Numbered from the stretch's first letter, positions 1-9,958 are shown. The stretch: DNA of 62,604 bases from Desulfobulbaceae bacterium (GCA_024227155.1 JAAELB010000302.1:1-62604), one strand, 5' to 3'. Notes: generated by a model from the letters alone, not told the origin. Numbers and translations: made by a program.

Positions 1-525
1 AGCTGGATAAATAAAATATGCAGTACCTCTATTTATGAGTGCATAAAATGATGCCCTCATAAAATCGCTCAATTCTCCAAGTACCTGATGTCTTGCAAAC
101 TTGGCCTCTTGATTTTGACTCTCTCTACCGCTCCCTGGCATATAAAAGGGTGGGTTGCAGGTTATTTTGTCGTATGATTCAGGGTTAAAATATTTCGAAA
201 TTTCTTTAATATTTAAATGAAAGACCTTACCATAATCCAACATATTATTGTGGGCATAATTTTTCTTTGCCAGACGGTGTAACTCTGTTTGCACTTCAAC
301 CCCGGAGACTTCTCCTAGTAATTCTTTATGCCTGTAGTTGATGATTAGATTAATTACACCACATCCTGTTCCCAAATCTAAAAATCTATCACCCTTTTTC
401 ACAGTAACAAAGTGTGAAAGCAAAACGGCATCAATTGAAAATCTATAGCCATTTTTATGTTGAAAACAGATGATGTCCCCATCAAAAAGAGTATCTCTTG
501 TTAATATGTTTTTTTCTTTCTTCAA
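1..525 (-). CDS. tRNA1(Val) (adenine-N6)-methyltransferase-like protein, partial (C-terminus beyond window)
   Basis: An open frame runs off the left edge; about 175 residues are visible from a likely TTG start at 525, since no in-frame ATG follows the upstream stop. The visible part is a class I SAM-dependent methyltransferase: motif I reads FLDLGTGCGVINL, and the catalytic tetrapeptide is NPPF followed by YMPGSGRES. The N-terminal segment (LTRDTLFDGDIICFQHKNGYRFSIDAVLLSHF) matches the usual opening of the TrmN6/YfiC family, which N6-methylates A37 of tRNA1(Val). Assignment to that family is good; the exact tRNA substrate is inferred. It diverges from queD, and 526-780 holds the promoters for both directions. 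Confidence 0.75.
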   Translation of the reverse strand, partial: MKKEKNILTRDTLFDGDIICFQHKNGYRFSIDAVLLSHFVTVKKGDRFLDLGTGCGVINLIINYRHKELLGEVSGVEVQTELHRLAKKNYAHNNMLDYGKVFHLNIKEISKYFNPESYDKITCNPPFYMPGSGRESQNQEAKFARHQVLGELSDFMRASFYALINRGTAYFIYPA

Positions 526-780
526 AGTTTTTAACGGTATTGATAGTATTATCTAGTTTATTTTTATGACATTTTTCACACTAGCGAATTCCGATGAACC
601 TTGTCAAAATAGGCAAGCGTACTTCTAGTCAATATGAACAGCCAATATGGCTATCTTACATATTGTTTTATAATAAGTAGATGATTAATGATAAGGAAAG
701 TATTAAGTTAGCGAAGTTGTTTTAACTAGTAAGTTGATATCATATTGCAGATAATTCTACTCGTATCTAAGGAGAGAGCG

Positions 781-1161
781 ATGTATGAAATTTTTATAGA
801 CACACATTTCGCAGGTGCCCATCATCTACGGGATTATCCCGGAGAATGTGAAAAGCCCCATGGTCATAACTGGAAGGTTAAGGTTACAGTCCGAGCGCTC
901 GAATTGGATCAGTGCGGGATGGGGATTGACTTTAAACTGTTGAAGAAAATAGTCAAAGAGGTAATCGATAAGCTTGACCATCACGACTTAAACACCCTAC
1001 CCTATTTCCAGGAAAAAAACCCATCTTCAGAATATATAGCCGAGTTCCTCTACGCTGAAGTTGCAAGCCGCCTGAAAAGTGACAACCATTCTATTTATAG
1101 CGTCATGGTCAAAGAAACAGATACCCAGGGTCTTTACTATTACGGACCTGAAGGAAAATAA
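781..1161 (+). CDS. queD: 6-carboxy-5,6,7,8-tetrahydropterin synthase
   Basis: This 126-residue protein converts dihydroneopterin triphosphate to 6-carboxytetrahydropterin, the second step toward queuosine. The zinc ligands are visible as His15, His27 and His29 (AHHL and PHGHNW), the catalytic Cys is Cys23, and the Asp-His pair lies in KLDHHDLN. ETDTQG near the end is the usual pterin-binding glutamate region. An earlier in-frame start at 745 exists, but ATG 781 follows AAGGAGAGAGCG, a strong ribosome binding site, and gives the family length. The other queuosine genes are not in the window. The 21-bp gap to the next gene suggests co-transcription. Confidence 0.92.
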   Translation: MYEIFIDTHFAGAHHLRDYPGECEKPHGHNWKVKVTVRALELDQCGMGIDFKLLKKIVKEVIDKLDHHDLNTLPYFQEKNPSSEYIAEFLYAEVASRLKSDNHSIYSVMVKETDTQGLYYYGPEGK

Positions 1162-1182
1162 TAAATTTATACAATAGTTAAT

Positions 1183-2469
1183 ATGACAACTTTACCTGAA
1201 ATTTCAAAAGCTTCAATTTGTGTTATAGGGCTTGGCTATGTTGGTCTCCCTCTCGCTGTTGAGTTCGGTCGAAAGTTTAAAACTCTGGGGTTCGATCTTA
1301 ATGTTTCCCGCATTGAAGAATTACGCAGCGGGACTGACTCCACTCTGGAGGTGTCAGACCAGGAGCTTTCTGAAGCAAATCTCCTGGAGTTTTCAACTGA
1401 CTTAAATGAGATCAAGCAATGCAACGTATTTATAGTGGCGGTTCCAACACCAATAGATCATGCCAAAAGGCCTGATCTCACTCCCCTGGAAAGAGCTTCA
1501 GAAACCGTGGCCAAAGTACTTAAAAAAGGTGATGTTGTTATTTTTGAGTCCACTGTATACCCCGGTGCCACAGAGGAGGTGTGCGTGCCTCTTCTGGAAA
1601 ATGGCTCGGGACTACAGTTTAACTCCGATTTTTTCTGTGGTTATAGCCCGGAAAGAATTAATCCGGGTGACAAGGAGCACCGCCTGCCATCCATTGTTAA
1701 AGTGACCTCCGGTTCTACCCCAGAAACAGCTCGTTTTGTCGATGATCTTTATTCTTCTATCATTACAGCTGGAACCTTTCAGGCCAGCTCCATAAAGGTC
1801 GCTGAAGCAGCAAAAGTTATTGAAAACACCCAACGAGATGTAAATATTGCTCTTATTAATGAGCTCGCCCTGATTTTCGAAAAATTAGATATTAACACCA
1901 GCGAGGTTCTCGCAGCAGCAGGAACAAAATGGAATTTTTTACCCTTTAGACCGGGCCTTGTAGGGGGCCATTGCATTGGCGTTGATCCCTACTATCTTAC
2001 CCACAAGGCACAAGAGGTTGGTTATCATCCCAACATGATTCTTGCAGGGAGACGTTTAAACGACAATATGGGACACTATATTGCTTCCAGCGTCATTAAA
2101 AAGATGATGAAGAAGGGAATTAACACTGCGGCCAGTAGAATTTTAGTCCTGGGTCTCACCTTTAAGGAAAATTGCCCGGATTTAAGAAACACCAAGGTAA
2201 TTGATATAATCTCAGAATTTTCTGAATATGGTATTGATGTTGATGTCTATGACCCATGGGTTAATCCTGAAGAAGCGGTGAAAGAGTACGATATTCATTT
2301 GGTGAAAGAGCTGGAAAAAGGTTTTTATGATGGAATTGTACTTGCCGTTGCTCACAATCAATTCACTGAAATGTCAATTGATACGCTGCGTGGATTTGGT
2401 AAAGAAAAATCGGTCATTTATGATGTTAAGAGCCTTTATCCGCGTGACCAGGTAGACGGATGTCTCTAG
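1183..2469 (+). CDS. Nucleotide sugar dehydrogenase (UDP-N-acetylhexosamine 6-dehydrogenase, WbpO/TviB type)
   Basis: The 428-residue enzyme oxidises C6 of a UDP-sugar to the uronic acid in two NAD-dependent steps. The Rossmann motif GLGYVGLP is at residues 16-23, the catalytic cysteine is Cys264 in [12 protein letters not shown], and [16 protein letters not shown] in the C-terminal UDP-binding domain is typical of the family. The pattern resembles the UDP-GlcNAc/GalNAc dehydrogenases (WbpO, TviB/VipA) more than UDP-glucose dehydrogenase. Its likely role is capsule or O-antigen precursor supply. No glycosyltransferase cluster is adjacent, so the exact substrate is open. Confidence 0.88.
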   Translation: MTTLPEISKASICVIGLGYVGLPLAVEFGRKFKTLGFDLNVSRIEELRSGTDSTLEVSDQELSEANLLEFSTDLNEIKQCNVFIVAVPTPIDHAKRPDLTPLERASETVAKVLKKGDVVIFESTVYPGATEEVCVPLLENGSGLQFNSDFFCGYSPERINPGDKEHRLPSIVKVTSGSTPETARFVDDLYSSIITAGTFQASSIKVAEAAKVIENTQRDVNIALINELALIFEKLDINTSEVLAAAGTKWNFLPFRPGLVGGHCIGVDPYYLTHKAQEVGYHPNMILAGRRLNDNMGHYIASSVIKKMMKKGINTAASRILVLGLTFKENCPDLRNTKVIDIISEFSEYGIDVDVYDPWVNPEEAVKEYDIHLVKELEKGFYDGIVLAVAHNQFTEMSIDTLRGFGKEKSVIYDVKSLYPRDQVDGCL

Positions 2470-2493
2470 CTCCGAGTTTTCACTCCGCTTAAA

Positions 2494-2527
2494 TGTAACT
2501 GTTCTGCCCAGTTGTAGAACAGTTACA
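2494..2527. terminator. Hairpin between convergent genes
   Basis: TGTAACTGTTCT and AGAACAGTTACA form a 12-bp perfect stem with a 10-nt loop between the convergent dehydrogenase and Smr genes. There is no long T run on either side, so termination is inferred from the stem and the position. Confidence 0.5.
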
Positions 2528-2534
2528 ATCAAAT

Positions 2535-2834
2535 TCACTCTTTACTGGAATAAATTTTTGCTACAGTTGCGCCCCAGCCACCGGAGTGGGTGTCAGCGAG
2601 TTTAAAGGATGAAACATGGGGATTTCGTTCTAAAAGCGCGTGAACTGATCGGCGGATATTACCTATTCCTTTGCCGTGTATAAATCGTATTTCGTTGATG
2701 TTACAGGCAAGACACTCTTCTATATAATCTGGAATGAGAGTTTTCAGGTCTTTTGGAGAAAAAGGATGGAGATCAAGTTCTCCATTTATTTCCAGTATTA
2801 CCTCTTCTTGTTCGCTATAGTCCTCTTCGTCCAT
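2535..2834 (-). CDS. Small Smr-domain protein
   Basis: This 99-residue protein is a stand-alone Smr (MutS2 C-terminal) domain. It shows the opening DLHPFSPKDL and the conserved HGKGIGNIRRSVHALL segment, the equivalent of the HGxG nuclease/RNA-binding loop, and ends with GGWGATVAKIY. Small Smr proteins are thought to act on branched DNA or on RNA; recent work on related Smr domains points to cleavage of mRNA at stalled or collided ribosomes. It ends the lpxB gene group (14-bp gap), which may reflect co-transcription only. Confidence 0.8.
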   Translation of the reverse strand: MDEEDYSEQEEVILEINGELDLHPFSPKDLKTLIPDYIEECLACNINEIRFIHGKGIGNIRRSVHALLERNPHVSSFKLADTHSGGWGATVAKIYSSKE

Positions 2835-2848
2835 ATCTTTTTATAATG

Positions 2849-4006
2849 TTAAGTCTTTTGACTATCTTGCAAAAGCTCAAGTGCCATTTTTGCCGCTTTT
2901 TGAGAGGCCCCCGAGGTTCCTAATTTTCTTTTCACCTCTATTAGTCCCTTGTCCATCTCTCTTCTCCTGGTGAAAACATTAAGTAACGAAGAGAGTTCCA
3001 AACATATTCTTTCGTCAGTCACTTCGTCTTGTAACAATTCAGGTACTGCCTGGTATCCAGCAATAAGATTTACCAGTGAAAAAAATTCTAATTTAACCAA
3101 AAGTCGGCCGAGTATGTAACTGAGAGAAGAGAGTTTATAGGTGACAACCATCGGTATCTGCAAAATGGCGAGTTCAAGTGTGACAGTACCGGAGGCAGCT
3201 ACAACACAGTCACAACCGTTCATCATATTGTAACGATCATCTGCGATAATTCTAATATCAAGCTTATCCTTAAAGCCATCTACGCCCGCCTGGTGCAGGT
3301 CGCTGGTTGAAATAGTAGAAGCCCTAGGGATGAGAAATACTAGTTTTTCGTTGCTCTGAAATTGAAGTTTTACGGCAGCCTGGAGAAAAACAGGCAAGAG
3401 TGAAAACACTTCTTTTTTTCGGCTTCCAGGAAGAAGCCCTACGCACTTGGCAGTAGGATCAATATTATGCTTATTTCGAAATTCATGCTTATTAAGCGTA
3501 GTTTTCACGCTATCAAGCAAAGGATGGCCCACGTATTTGGCATGTAAGCCGTGCCCCCGCAAAAAGTTTTCTTCAAAGGGTAAAATAACTCCGAGAGCAT
3601 CGGTCCTTTGCTTTATTGTTTTAACTCGTCCCTTTCGCCAGGCCCACACTTGAGGGCAAATGTAGTAAAAAACTGGGATACCTAATTTTTTAGCAGCTTT
3701 TGCAATAATAAGATTAAAGTCGGGGAGATCGATAATAATGAGCAAGTCTGGAGGATCGGCTGCCAAACGGCTTTTTAGAATTTTCTGCCCTGAAAAAATA
3801 TCTTTTAAATGAGAGAACACCTCAAAAACGCCAACAACAGATACTTTCTCCGCATCAAAAAGAATTTCAACACCCTGGGATTGCAATTCAGGTCCTCCCA
3901 TTCCACAGAAGCGGAGATCAGAGGCCAGGGTGTGCATGGCCTTTACAAGATTTGCCCCATGCAGATCCCCGGATGCCTCCCCCGTTACAATCATTATGTT
4001 TTTCAT
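2849..4006 (-). CDS. lpxB: Lipid-A-disaccharide synthase
   Basis: LpxB joins UDP-2,3-diacylglucosamine and lipid X to make the lipid A disaccharide on the inner face of the inner membrane. The 385-residue product has the family opening [17 protein letters not shown], the [14 protein letters not shown] motif, [10 protein letters not shown] and the C-terminal [24 protein letters not shown] two codons upstream (4012) is possible, but ATG 4006 gives the standard N-terminus. It lies directly downstream of the Gfo/Idh oxidoreductase. lpxK and lpxC are within 8 kb, while lpxA, lpxD and fabZ are not seen here. Confidence 0.95.
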   Translation of the reverse strand: MKNIMIVTGEASGDLHGANLVKAMHTLASDLRFCGMGGPELQSQGVEILFDAEKVSVVGVFEVFSHLKDIFSGQKILKSRLAADPPDLLIIIDLPDFNLIIAKAAKKLGIPVFYYICPQVWAWRKGRVKTIKQRTDALGVILPFEENFLRGHGLHAKYVGHPLLDSVKTTLNKHEFRNKHNIDPTAKCVGLLPGSRKKEVFSLLPVFLQAAVKLQFQSNEKLVFLIPRASTISTSDLHQAGVDGFKDKLDIRIIADDRYNMMNGCDCVVAASGTVTLELAILQIPMVVTYKLSSLSYILGRLLVKLEFFSLVNLIAGYQAVPELLQDEVTDERICLELSSLLNVFTRRREMDKGLIEVKRKLGTSGASQKAAKMALELLQDSQKT

Positions 4007-4038
4007 TGTCACAAGGTATGCGTCGAAAGGATTTGTTC

Positions 4039-5019
4039 TCAGGATTTTGCAGGCAGGAAATCTTTAAATAGATCAAGTTTTTGATGCTCTTTTATCTGTG
4101 CCATTACCTGGAGTGCTACATCAAGGGCACGGCGTCCTTCAACACCTGAAACCGCAGGTTTGGTACGATTACGTACATGGCCAACAAAAGTGGTGATCTC
4201 ACTGAGAAGCGCATCCCCGTCATCAAATGTTGTCAGGTCTACCACCTGTTTGGGCATACCATTCTCTTCAAGCTCATCTGACAGTTGAATGGTCATTACT
4301 TTTCTGTTGCCAAAGTCTACGTTTATATAGCTACCGGGTTGGAAGATACGCATCTGGCGAACGTTGGTCCTTGAAATCCTGCTGACAGTCACGTTTGCAG
4401 TAGCACCGTTTTCAAAGATTAATCTTGCATTTGCAATATCTGTATTTTCAGTAGCTACTGGTGCGCCCACGGTGTGGATTGTCTCTATTGGCGAGTCAAC
4501 GATGTTCAAGATGATATCTATATCGTGAATCATAAGATCCAAAACGACATCAACATCAACACCCCGATTCTTAAAGGTTGCAATGCGGTTACTCTCTATG
4601 AAGACAGGAGTAGTAAGGCAAGGTTCCATGGCCTGAACAGCGGGATTAAATCTCTCCAAGTGACCAATCTGCAGTATCAATTCTTTTCTGCTTGCCCGGT
4701 CAATGAGATCGTCTGCTTCCTGGAGGGTCACCGTCATCGGTTTTTCAAGTAACACATCGATACCTGCGTCCAAGAATTCACCAGCGACCTTATGATGATA
4801 AGAGGTTGGAACAGCTATTGATACAGCATCAACCTTGGATAACAGCTCCTGATAGTTTGTTACAGCGGAACAGCCACATTCTTCAGCCACCTTCCTGGCC
4901 TGGCTGGGATCAGTGTCGGCAACAGCTACAAGATTGACCCCTTCAAGAGCCGCATATTTATGTGCATGAAACCTACCCAGATAACCGACGCCAACCACAC
5001 CAACATTAATTTCTTTCAT
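4039..5019 (-). CDS. Gfo/Idh/MocA-family oxidoreductase next to lpxB (possible UDP-GlcNAc 3-dehydrogenase, GnnA-like)
   Basis: The 326-residue protein has an N-terminal Rossmann motif ([17 protein letters not shown]), the EKPMT motif typical of Gfo/Idh/MocA enzymes and a C-terminal alpha/beta domain with the substrate-binding histidines in [14 protein letters not shown] 5019 was chosen over TTG 5028. Its place just before lpxB suggests a role in lipid A precursor metabolism. GnnA, which oxidises UDP-GlcNAc at C3 so that GnnB can make the 3-amino sugar of amide-linked lipid A, belongs to this family and sits with lpx genes in other bacteria. That function is inferred from family and context only. 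Confidence 0.82.
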   Translation of the reverse strand: MKEINVGVVGVGYLGRFHAHKYAALEGVNLVAVADTDPSQARKVAEECGCSAVTNYQELLSKVDAVSIAVPTSYHHKVAGEFLDAGIDVLLEKPMTVTLQEADDLIDRASRKELILQIGHLERFNPAVQAMEPCLTTPVFIESNRIATFKNRGVDVDVVLDLMIHDIDIILNIVDSPIETIHTVGAPVATENTDIANARLIFENGATANVTVSRISRTNVRQMRIFQPGSYINVDFGNRKVMTIQLSDELEENGMPKQVVDLTTFDDGDALLSEITTFVGHVRNRTKPAVSGVEGRRALDVALQVMAQIKEHQKLDLFKDFLPAKS

Positions 5020-5109
5020 TTTCCACAACTGCCTTTAGTCTTTTAAAGATTGCACGTAACTTCCATGTACAAGTCCTGTAATTTGTACTTACCTTGTTCT
5101 GGCGTTAGA

Positions 5110-5817
5110 TTATATTCCCAAGTAAGCTTTCTGAATATCCGAATTGGTTAATAATTCATCGGCATCACCAGAGATAGTGATTTCACCATTTTCTATGACA
5201 TAGCCACGATCTGCAACATGAAGTGCCTGGTTGGCATTTTGCTCCACCAGAAAAATAGTTGTGTTGCTCGCCTTATTGATCTGTTTGATAATTTCGAAAA
5301 TTTGTTTGATAACAAGAGGTGCCAGTCCCATGGATGGTTCATCGAGCAACAAAAGCTGTGGCCTGGCCATAAGAGCCCGGGACATGGCGAGCATCTGCTG
5401 TTCCCCTCCGCTTAAATTACCACCATCCTGAGATTTTCGTTCCGCCAGGATTGGAAAAAGATCAAAGACATATTCCAGATCCTTTTTTATCTCTTCTTTA
5501 TCATTTCTAAGAAAAGCTCCCATATCAAGATTTTCCTGAACGGTCAGTTGTGGAAATATATGCCTCCCTTCAGGAACCTGGCAGACACCCATCTTAACTA
5601 TCTCATCAGAAGATTTCTCTTGAATTTCTTGACCATTAAAAATGATTTTTCCAGCACGACTGGAAACCACACCCGAGATAGTCATCAAAGTGGTGCTTTT
5701 TCCTGCACCATTTGCTCCGATGAGGGTAATGATCTCCCCTTCTTTAATTTCTAGACTAACATTTTTAATAGCAAGGATATTTCCATATCCAGCCTGTATA
5801 TTTTCAAGTTTAAGCAT
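5110..5817 (-). CDS. livF: Branched-chain amino acid ABC transporter, ATP-binding protein
   Basis: This 235-residue ATPase has Walker A GANGAGKSTT, the signature LSGGEQQMLAMSRAL, Walker B LLLLDEPSMGL and the H-loop region IFLVEQN. The VEQNANQAL ending of the nucleotide-binding domain is the LivF hallmark. It is the last gene of the livKHMGF operon, 5 bp after livG. With LivG it powers import of leucine, isoleucine, valine or related substrates through LivH/LivM. Confidence 0.94.
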   Translation of the reverse strand: MLKLENIQAGYGNILAIKNVSLEIKEGEIITLIGANGAGKSTTLMTISGVVSSRAGKIIFNGQEIQEKSSDEIVKMGVCQVPEGRHIFPQLTVQENLDMGAFLRNDKEEIKKDLEYVFDLFPILAERKSQDGGNLSGGEQQMLAMSRALMARPQLLLLDEPSMGLAPLVIKQIFEIIKQINKASNTTIFLVEQNANQALHVADRGYVIENGEITISGDADELLTNSDIQKAYLGI

Positions 5818-5822
5818 TTCTT

Positions 5823-6602
5823 TTATTCACCTAAATAGGCCTTAATTACATCAGGGTTAGCACGAATCTCAGCGGGAGTTCCTTCAGCGATTTTTTTACC
5901 GTAGTCCATCACAAATATTCTATCGGATAAACTCATCACAAGTTTCATATCATGCTCAATGAGTAAAATAGCCTGCCCCTCAGAGGTGATTTTCTTAATA
6001 AGAATATCAAGCTCAATGGTTTCCTGAGGATTCATTCCCGCAGCTGGTTCATCAAGCAGTAGTAGAAGTGGTTCAGTGGCCAGAGCCCTGGCGATTTCCA
6101 GCCTTCGTTGGGCTCCGTAGGAAAGATTTGCTGAAAACTCATTCGCTAAATGGTCAAGACCTACTTTTTCCAACAATCCATAGCTTGTCTCAAGTATTTC
6201 CTGTTCTTCAGTTCGAGTCTTTTGAGGCCTAAAAACAGCCCCAAATATAAATGACTTGGTCCTGCAATGCCTGCCTATCATAACGTTTTCAAGAACCGTC
6301 ATTTTGGAAAACAACCGAATATTTTGAAAGGTGCGGGCGAGACCTTTTTCTGTAACAATATTAGGTTTTAATCCCTTGAGGCTAATACTCTTACTACTTC
6401 CTGTTGGAGTGAGTAAGACCTCACCTGCTGTAGGCATATAAATACCTGTCACGCAGTTAAAAAAGGTTGTTTTTCCGGCACCGTTAGGACCAATCAGGGC
6501 AACAATTTCTCCGGCACATACATCAAGATCGAGTTGATTCAAGGCTCTAATACCGCCGAAATCCATTGTCAGACCAGTTACTTTAAGTATAGGGGTAGTC
6601 AT
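5823..6602 (-). CDS. livG: Branched-chain amino acid ABC transporter, ATP-binding protein
   Basis: The 259-residue partner ATPase has Walker A GPNGAGKTTF, signature LSYGAQRRLEIARAL, Walker B LLLLDEPAAGMNPQE and LLIEHDMKLVMSLSDRI. The AAGMNPQET stretch and the long insertion after the Q-loop are typical of LivG. It lies 21 bp after livM and 5 bp before livF in the operon. Confidence 0.94.
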   Translation of the reverse strand: MTTPILKVTGLTMDFGGIRALNQLDLDVCAGEIVALIGPNGAGKTTFFNCVTGIYMPTAGEVLLTPTGSSKSISLKGLKPNIVTEKGLARTFQNIRLFSKMTVLENVMIGRHCRTKSFIFGAVFRPQKTRTEEQEILETSYGLLEKVGLDHLANEFSANLSYGAQRRLEIARALATEPLLLLLDEPAAGMNPQETIELDILIKKITSEGQAILLIEHDMKLVMSLSDRIFVMDYGKKIAEGTPAEIRANPDVIKAYLGE

Positions 6603-6623
6603 CTTGCTATTTAAGGTACAGGA

Positions 6624-7829
6624 TTATTTTTTTTCAAATTTATAGGTTCTACGAATTGTAGCGATCAATCCCTGGGGTCGAAAAACCATCATGGCAACGA
6701 GGATACCACCAAACGCAAGCATTCGATATTCTGAGAGAGCACGGAGGTATTCAGGCATCAGTATTAATATCAATGCACCCAAAATAACACCAACGATAGA
6801 ACCCATACCTCCCAGCACAACAATGGAAAGAATGATAGCTGACTCAAGGAAGGTAAAACTTGCTGGATTAATAAAGGTGGTTTTCGCCGCAAAAATCACA
6901 CCGACAAAACCTGCCCAGAAAGCACCTAAAGAAAAAGCAACAAGTTTGGTCTTTCTTTTGTCTATACCCATTGCCTGGCATGCTATCTCATCTTCTCGAA
7001 GAGCAATCCATGCTCTCCCAAGCCTCGAGTCCTGCAATCTGTTCACTATGAAAATAGTGATTATCATGAACAGGATCATAATATAGTAGAGATAAAGAAT
7101 AGAATGCTCAAGAGACATTTCTATGCCAAAAAAACCTGGGCGCGAAATATTGGAAATGCCACTTGGTCCCATGGAAAACTCATTCCAGTTTTCAAGAACT
7201 AAACGGATTATTTCACCAAATCCGAGTGTTACAATAGCAAGGTAATCCCCCCGCAGTCGCAGAACCGGAAATCCCAAAATAATTCCAGCCAGCGCGGCAA
7301 GACAGCCACCGATGGGCAAAACTGCCCAGAACCCAAGGCCAAAATGATGGTTTAACAGCGCATAAGAGTATGCCCCAACGGCATAGAAAGCAACAAAACC
7401 AAGATCCAGCAAACCGGCCATTCCAACTACAATATTGAGACCGAGCCCCAGCACCACATACATAAGTGCAGTGATCATGATATTGGTCTGGTAGGTATCA
7501 AAAATAAAAGGATAGATAAGAGCAGCAACAAAAACGACAGCGACCAGAATGTTTCGCTGCTTAGGGTTGGCAATTATCCGATGTATTGGAGAAAGTCCAT
7601 CCCCCTCGGTCGCCTCCTTGTTACTCACTCTTTTTTCTTTGCGATATTTAAAAAACTCGATAAGACTGCGAACGAGGAATATACCTATGGCTACATAAAA
7701 AGCGTTTTCCCATCGCCACTGTACTATTCTTTCTATGGGATCAACCTTTATAACCATTATAGGAAAGGTAAGGAAGACAAACCAGAGGGAAATAAGCGCT
7801 GTTTTTTTAATTTCTTTTATTGAAAACAT
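6624..7829 (-). CDS. livM: Branched-chain amino acid ABC transporter, permease
   Basis: The 401-residue membrane protein has two N-terminal helices ahead of the conserved permease core, which begins with YVVLGLGLNIVVGMAGLLDLGFVAFYAVGAY, the signature of LivM. GFGEIIRLVLENW and ALREDEIACQAMGI (the loop that contacts the ATPases) follow. The N-terminal extension (about 100 residues with a charged loop) is common in LivM. It pairs with LivH to form the inner-membrane channel. Confidence 0.93.
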   Translation of the reverse strand: MFSIKEIKKTALISLWFVFLTFPIMVIKVDPIERIVQWRWENAFYVAIGIFLVRSLIEFFKYRKEKRVSNKEATEGDGLSPIHRIIANPKQRNILVAVVFVAALIYPFIFDTYQTNIMITALMYVVLGLGLNIVVGMAGLLDLGFVAFYAVGAYSYALLNHHFGLGFWAVLPIGGCLAALAGIILGFPVLRLRGDYLAIVTLGFGEIIRLVLENWNEFSMGPSGISNISRPGFFGIEMSLEHSILYLYYIMILFMIITIFIVNRLQDSRLGRAWIALREDEIACQAMGIDKRKTKLVAFSLGAFWAGFVGVIFAAKTTFINPASFTFLESAIILSIVVLGGMGSIVGVILGALILILMPEYLRALSEYRMLAFGGILVAMMVFRPQGLIATIRRTYKFEKK

Positions 7830-7841
7830 ATCAAATAAAAA

Positions 7842-8744
7842 TCATACTTTCTGTGTTTCAGCCTTACCAAGCAGGCCGGAGGGTTTAAATATCAGAATGA
7901 GCACCAGAAGAGAGAAGGCAAAAACATCCTCATAGTCACTGGATACATAACCCGTTGCAAAACTCTCTGTGAGACCAAGAATAAGGCTTCCCAGTACGGC
8001 ACCGGGTATAGAACCAATCCCGCCAAGTACCGCTGCGGTAAAGGCCTTGATACCAGCCAAAAATCCAATATAAAAGTTAATCTGTCCAATGTGGGAGGCA
8101 ATTAACATCCCTCCGATAGCAGCAAGGGCAGATCCAATTATAAAAGTTGCCGAAATAATATTGTTAACATTAATACCAACCAGCATAGCCATTGTTCTGT
8201 CCTGCGCTGTTGCGCGCATGGCTTTGCCAATACGGGTAAATTTAATAACAAAGGTGAGAATCAACATCACCACGGCTGTAGTAATTAGAATGACCAGATC
8301 AGAAGAACCGACGATATGGGCTATAGGCTCCATAAAGGCAAAATCCGGAATAAGTTCAGGGAAAGGAAGGAAATCAGAAGTCTGCGCTAATAGTACATAA
8401 TTTTGCAAAAAAATTGACATGCCGATAGCACTAATGAGAGGAGATAGTCGCGGGGCGTGCCGTAGGGGTTTGTAGGCGACTTTTTCTATCGTGAAGCCGT
8501 AGGCACTCGACCAGATTGCCGCAGCAACGCCTGCCAACGCAATAATAGCCAAGAGAGGAAACCCGTATATAGAGAGTACTGTTGCAACAATAAATGAGGT
8601 AAATGCCCCGATCATATAGATTTCGCCATGGGCAAAATTAATTAGACCGATGATGCCGTACACCATTGTATACCCCAGCGCAATAAGAGCATAAATAGAC
8701 CCACGGGTGAGACCGCTAAACAAAAGTTCTATAAAATAATCCAT
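7842..8744 (-). CDS. livH: Branched-chain amino acid ABC transporter, permease
   Basis: This permease of about 300 residues opens with the LivH pattern FSGLTRGSIYALIALGYTMVYGIIGLINFAHGEIYMIGAF, followed by about eight hydrophobic segments and the ATPase-coupling loop MRATAQDRTMAMLVGIN. ATG 8744 is preferred over an in-frame TTG four codons upstream. A strong hairpin with a T run precedes the gene on its own strand and probably lowers its expression relative to livK. Confidence 0.93.
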   Translation of the reverse strand: MDYFIELLFSGLTRGSIYALIALGYTMVYGIIGLINFAHGEIYMIGAFTSFIVATVLSIYGFPLLAIIALAGVAAAIWSSAYGFTIEKVAYKPLRHAPRLSPLISAIGMSIFLQNYVLLAQTSDFLPFPELIPDFAFMEPIAHIVGSSDLVILITTAVVMLILTFVIKFTRIGKAMRATAQDRTMAMLVGINVNNIISATFIIGSALAAIGGMLIASHIGQINFYIGFLAGIKAFTAAVLGGIGSIPGAVLGSLILGLTESFATGYVSSDYEDVFAFSLLVLILIFKPSGLLGKAETQKV

Positions 8745-8754
8745 AAGATACCAC

Positions 8755-8804
8755 AAAAAAAGTACCTGGAGCTAGCAACGATTAATGGATGTCAGCTCCA
8801 GGTA
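8755..8804 (-). terminator. Intra-operon terminator/attenuator between livK and livH
   Basis: On the minus strand TACCTGGAGCT and AGCTCCAGGTA form an 11-bp perfect stem (8804-8763, 20-nt loop) followed at once by seven T (8761-8755). This is a classical intrinsic terminator placed between the binding-protein gene and the membrane components. Confidence 0.75.
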
Positions 8805-8830
8805 GTAGTAGTGAGGGTTAAAACTATCTG

Positions 8831-9958
8831 TTATTGCTCTACGAATACACCATCTTTAACTTGATAAACAGAGAAGCCGACACCGATTGCGTCTCCTTTC
8901 TCGTCAAAGTAGATATTACCAACAGGGGTATCAACTTTCTCGGTCTGCAGAGCTTTTTTCAACGCTTCGAGCTCTGTGGAATCAGCTTTCTCGATTGCAT
9001 TCAACATAGCCAAAGTTGCGGAGTAGGCGTTTTCAAAAAAGGCACCTGGGTCAGAACCATATTTTGCTTTATGTTCTGCAACAGCCTGGATTGACAATGG
9101 ATTTGAAGTGGTATCTTTTGGGCCTGAGGCATACGCGCCTTCAGCATTTTTCCCGGCGACTTTAATAAAAGTATTATCTTTCACACCGTCATCGGAGATA
9201 AAATCGATCTTAAGTCGCTTTTTACGCATCATTGAAATGATTTTAGACGCCTCAGGGTGATAACCACCAAACATTACTGCTTCTGCACCAGAACGCTTCA
9301 CTTTTTGAACGATCGCTGAATAATCAACAGCACCAGGGGTTACACCTTCAAACAGAACTACTTCCGCCTTCCCCGAATCTTCAAGGAATTTTTTGGCAAA
9401 TTCAGCAAATCCTTTACCGTAATCACCTTTATCATGCACTACAGCAATTTTGGTATAGCCAAGTTTGTTTAAGGCAAATTCAACATCAACTAGAGCCTGT
9501 GCATCATCTGGTGCGATTGTGCGGAAAAAGTTTGGATAATCTCCGCTCTGGGTAAGACCAGGATTTGTCGCTGATGGTGACATAACCAGTACACCGGCGT
9601 TTTTATAAATAGGAAGTGCAGCTTTGGTAGCACCAGAGCAAATATGCCCTAACACAACATCTACACCGTCAGAAACGAGTTTGGTTGCTGTATTGGTTGC
9701 CACCTCAGGCTTACAAACATCATCTTCAACCAGTAGTTCTACTTTCTTGCCGTTAATACCACCATTTGCGTTTACTTTTTCAATGACGAGTTCTGCGGCA
9801 TTGACAGAAGGTAAACCATAGGAAGCTAGATCTCCACTATGTGCACCAGCTACGCCAAATTTAATGGTGTCCTCTGCAACACTCAGCGCAGGTGCAGATA
9901 AAGCGATCAGGAAACAGGCCGCTGTTGAAAGCAGCTTACCACTAAGTTGTAACTTCAT
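8831..9958 (-). CDS. livK: Branched-chain amino acid ABC transporter, periplasmic substrate-binding protein
   Basis: The precursor has 375 residues with a Sec signal peptide (KLLSTAACFLIALSAPALSVA, cleavage near residue 29). The mature protein is a type I periplasmic binding fold: IKFGVAGAHSGDLASYG at the start, then GHICSGATKAALPIYKNAGVLVMSPSATNP, a typical Leu/Ile/Val-binding motif. Start ATG 9958 was chosen because GGAGGAAGAA lies directly upstream; an in-frame ATG at 9970 would put that site inside the gene. It is the promoter-proximal gene of livKHMGF, and the terminator after it fits excess production of the binding protein. Confidence 0.93.
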   Translation of the reverse strand: MKLQLSGKLLSTAACFLIALSAPALSVAEDTIKFGVAGAHSGDLASYGLPSVNAAELVIEKVNANGGINGKKVELLVEDDVCKPEVATNTATKLVSDGVDVVLGHICSGATKAALPIYKNAGVLVMSPSATNPGLTQSGDYPNFFRTIAPDDAQALVDVEFALNKLGYTKIAVVHDKGDYGKGFAEFAKKFLEDSGKAEVVLFEGVTPGAVDYSAIVQKVKRSGAEAVMFGGYHPEASKIISMMRKKRLKIDFISDDGVKDNTFIKVAGKNAEGAYASGPKDTTSNPLSIQAVAEHKAKYGSDPGAFFENAYSATLAMLNAIEKADSTELEALKKALQTEKVDTPVGNIYFDEKGDAIGVGFSVYQVKDGVFVEQ

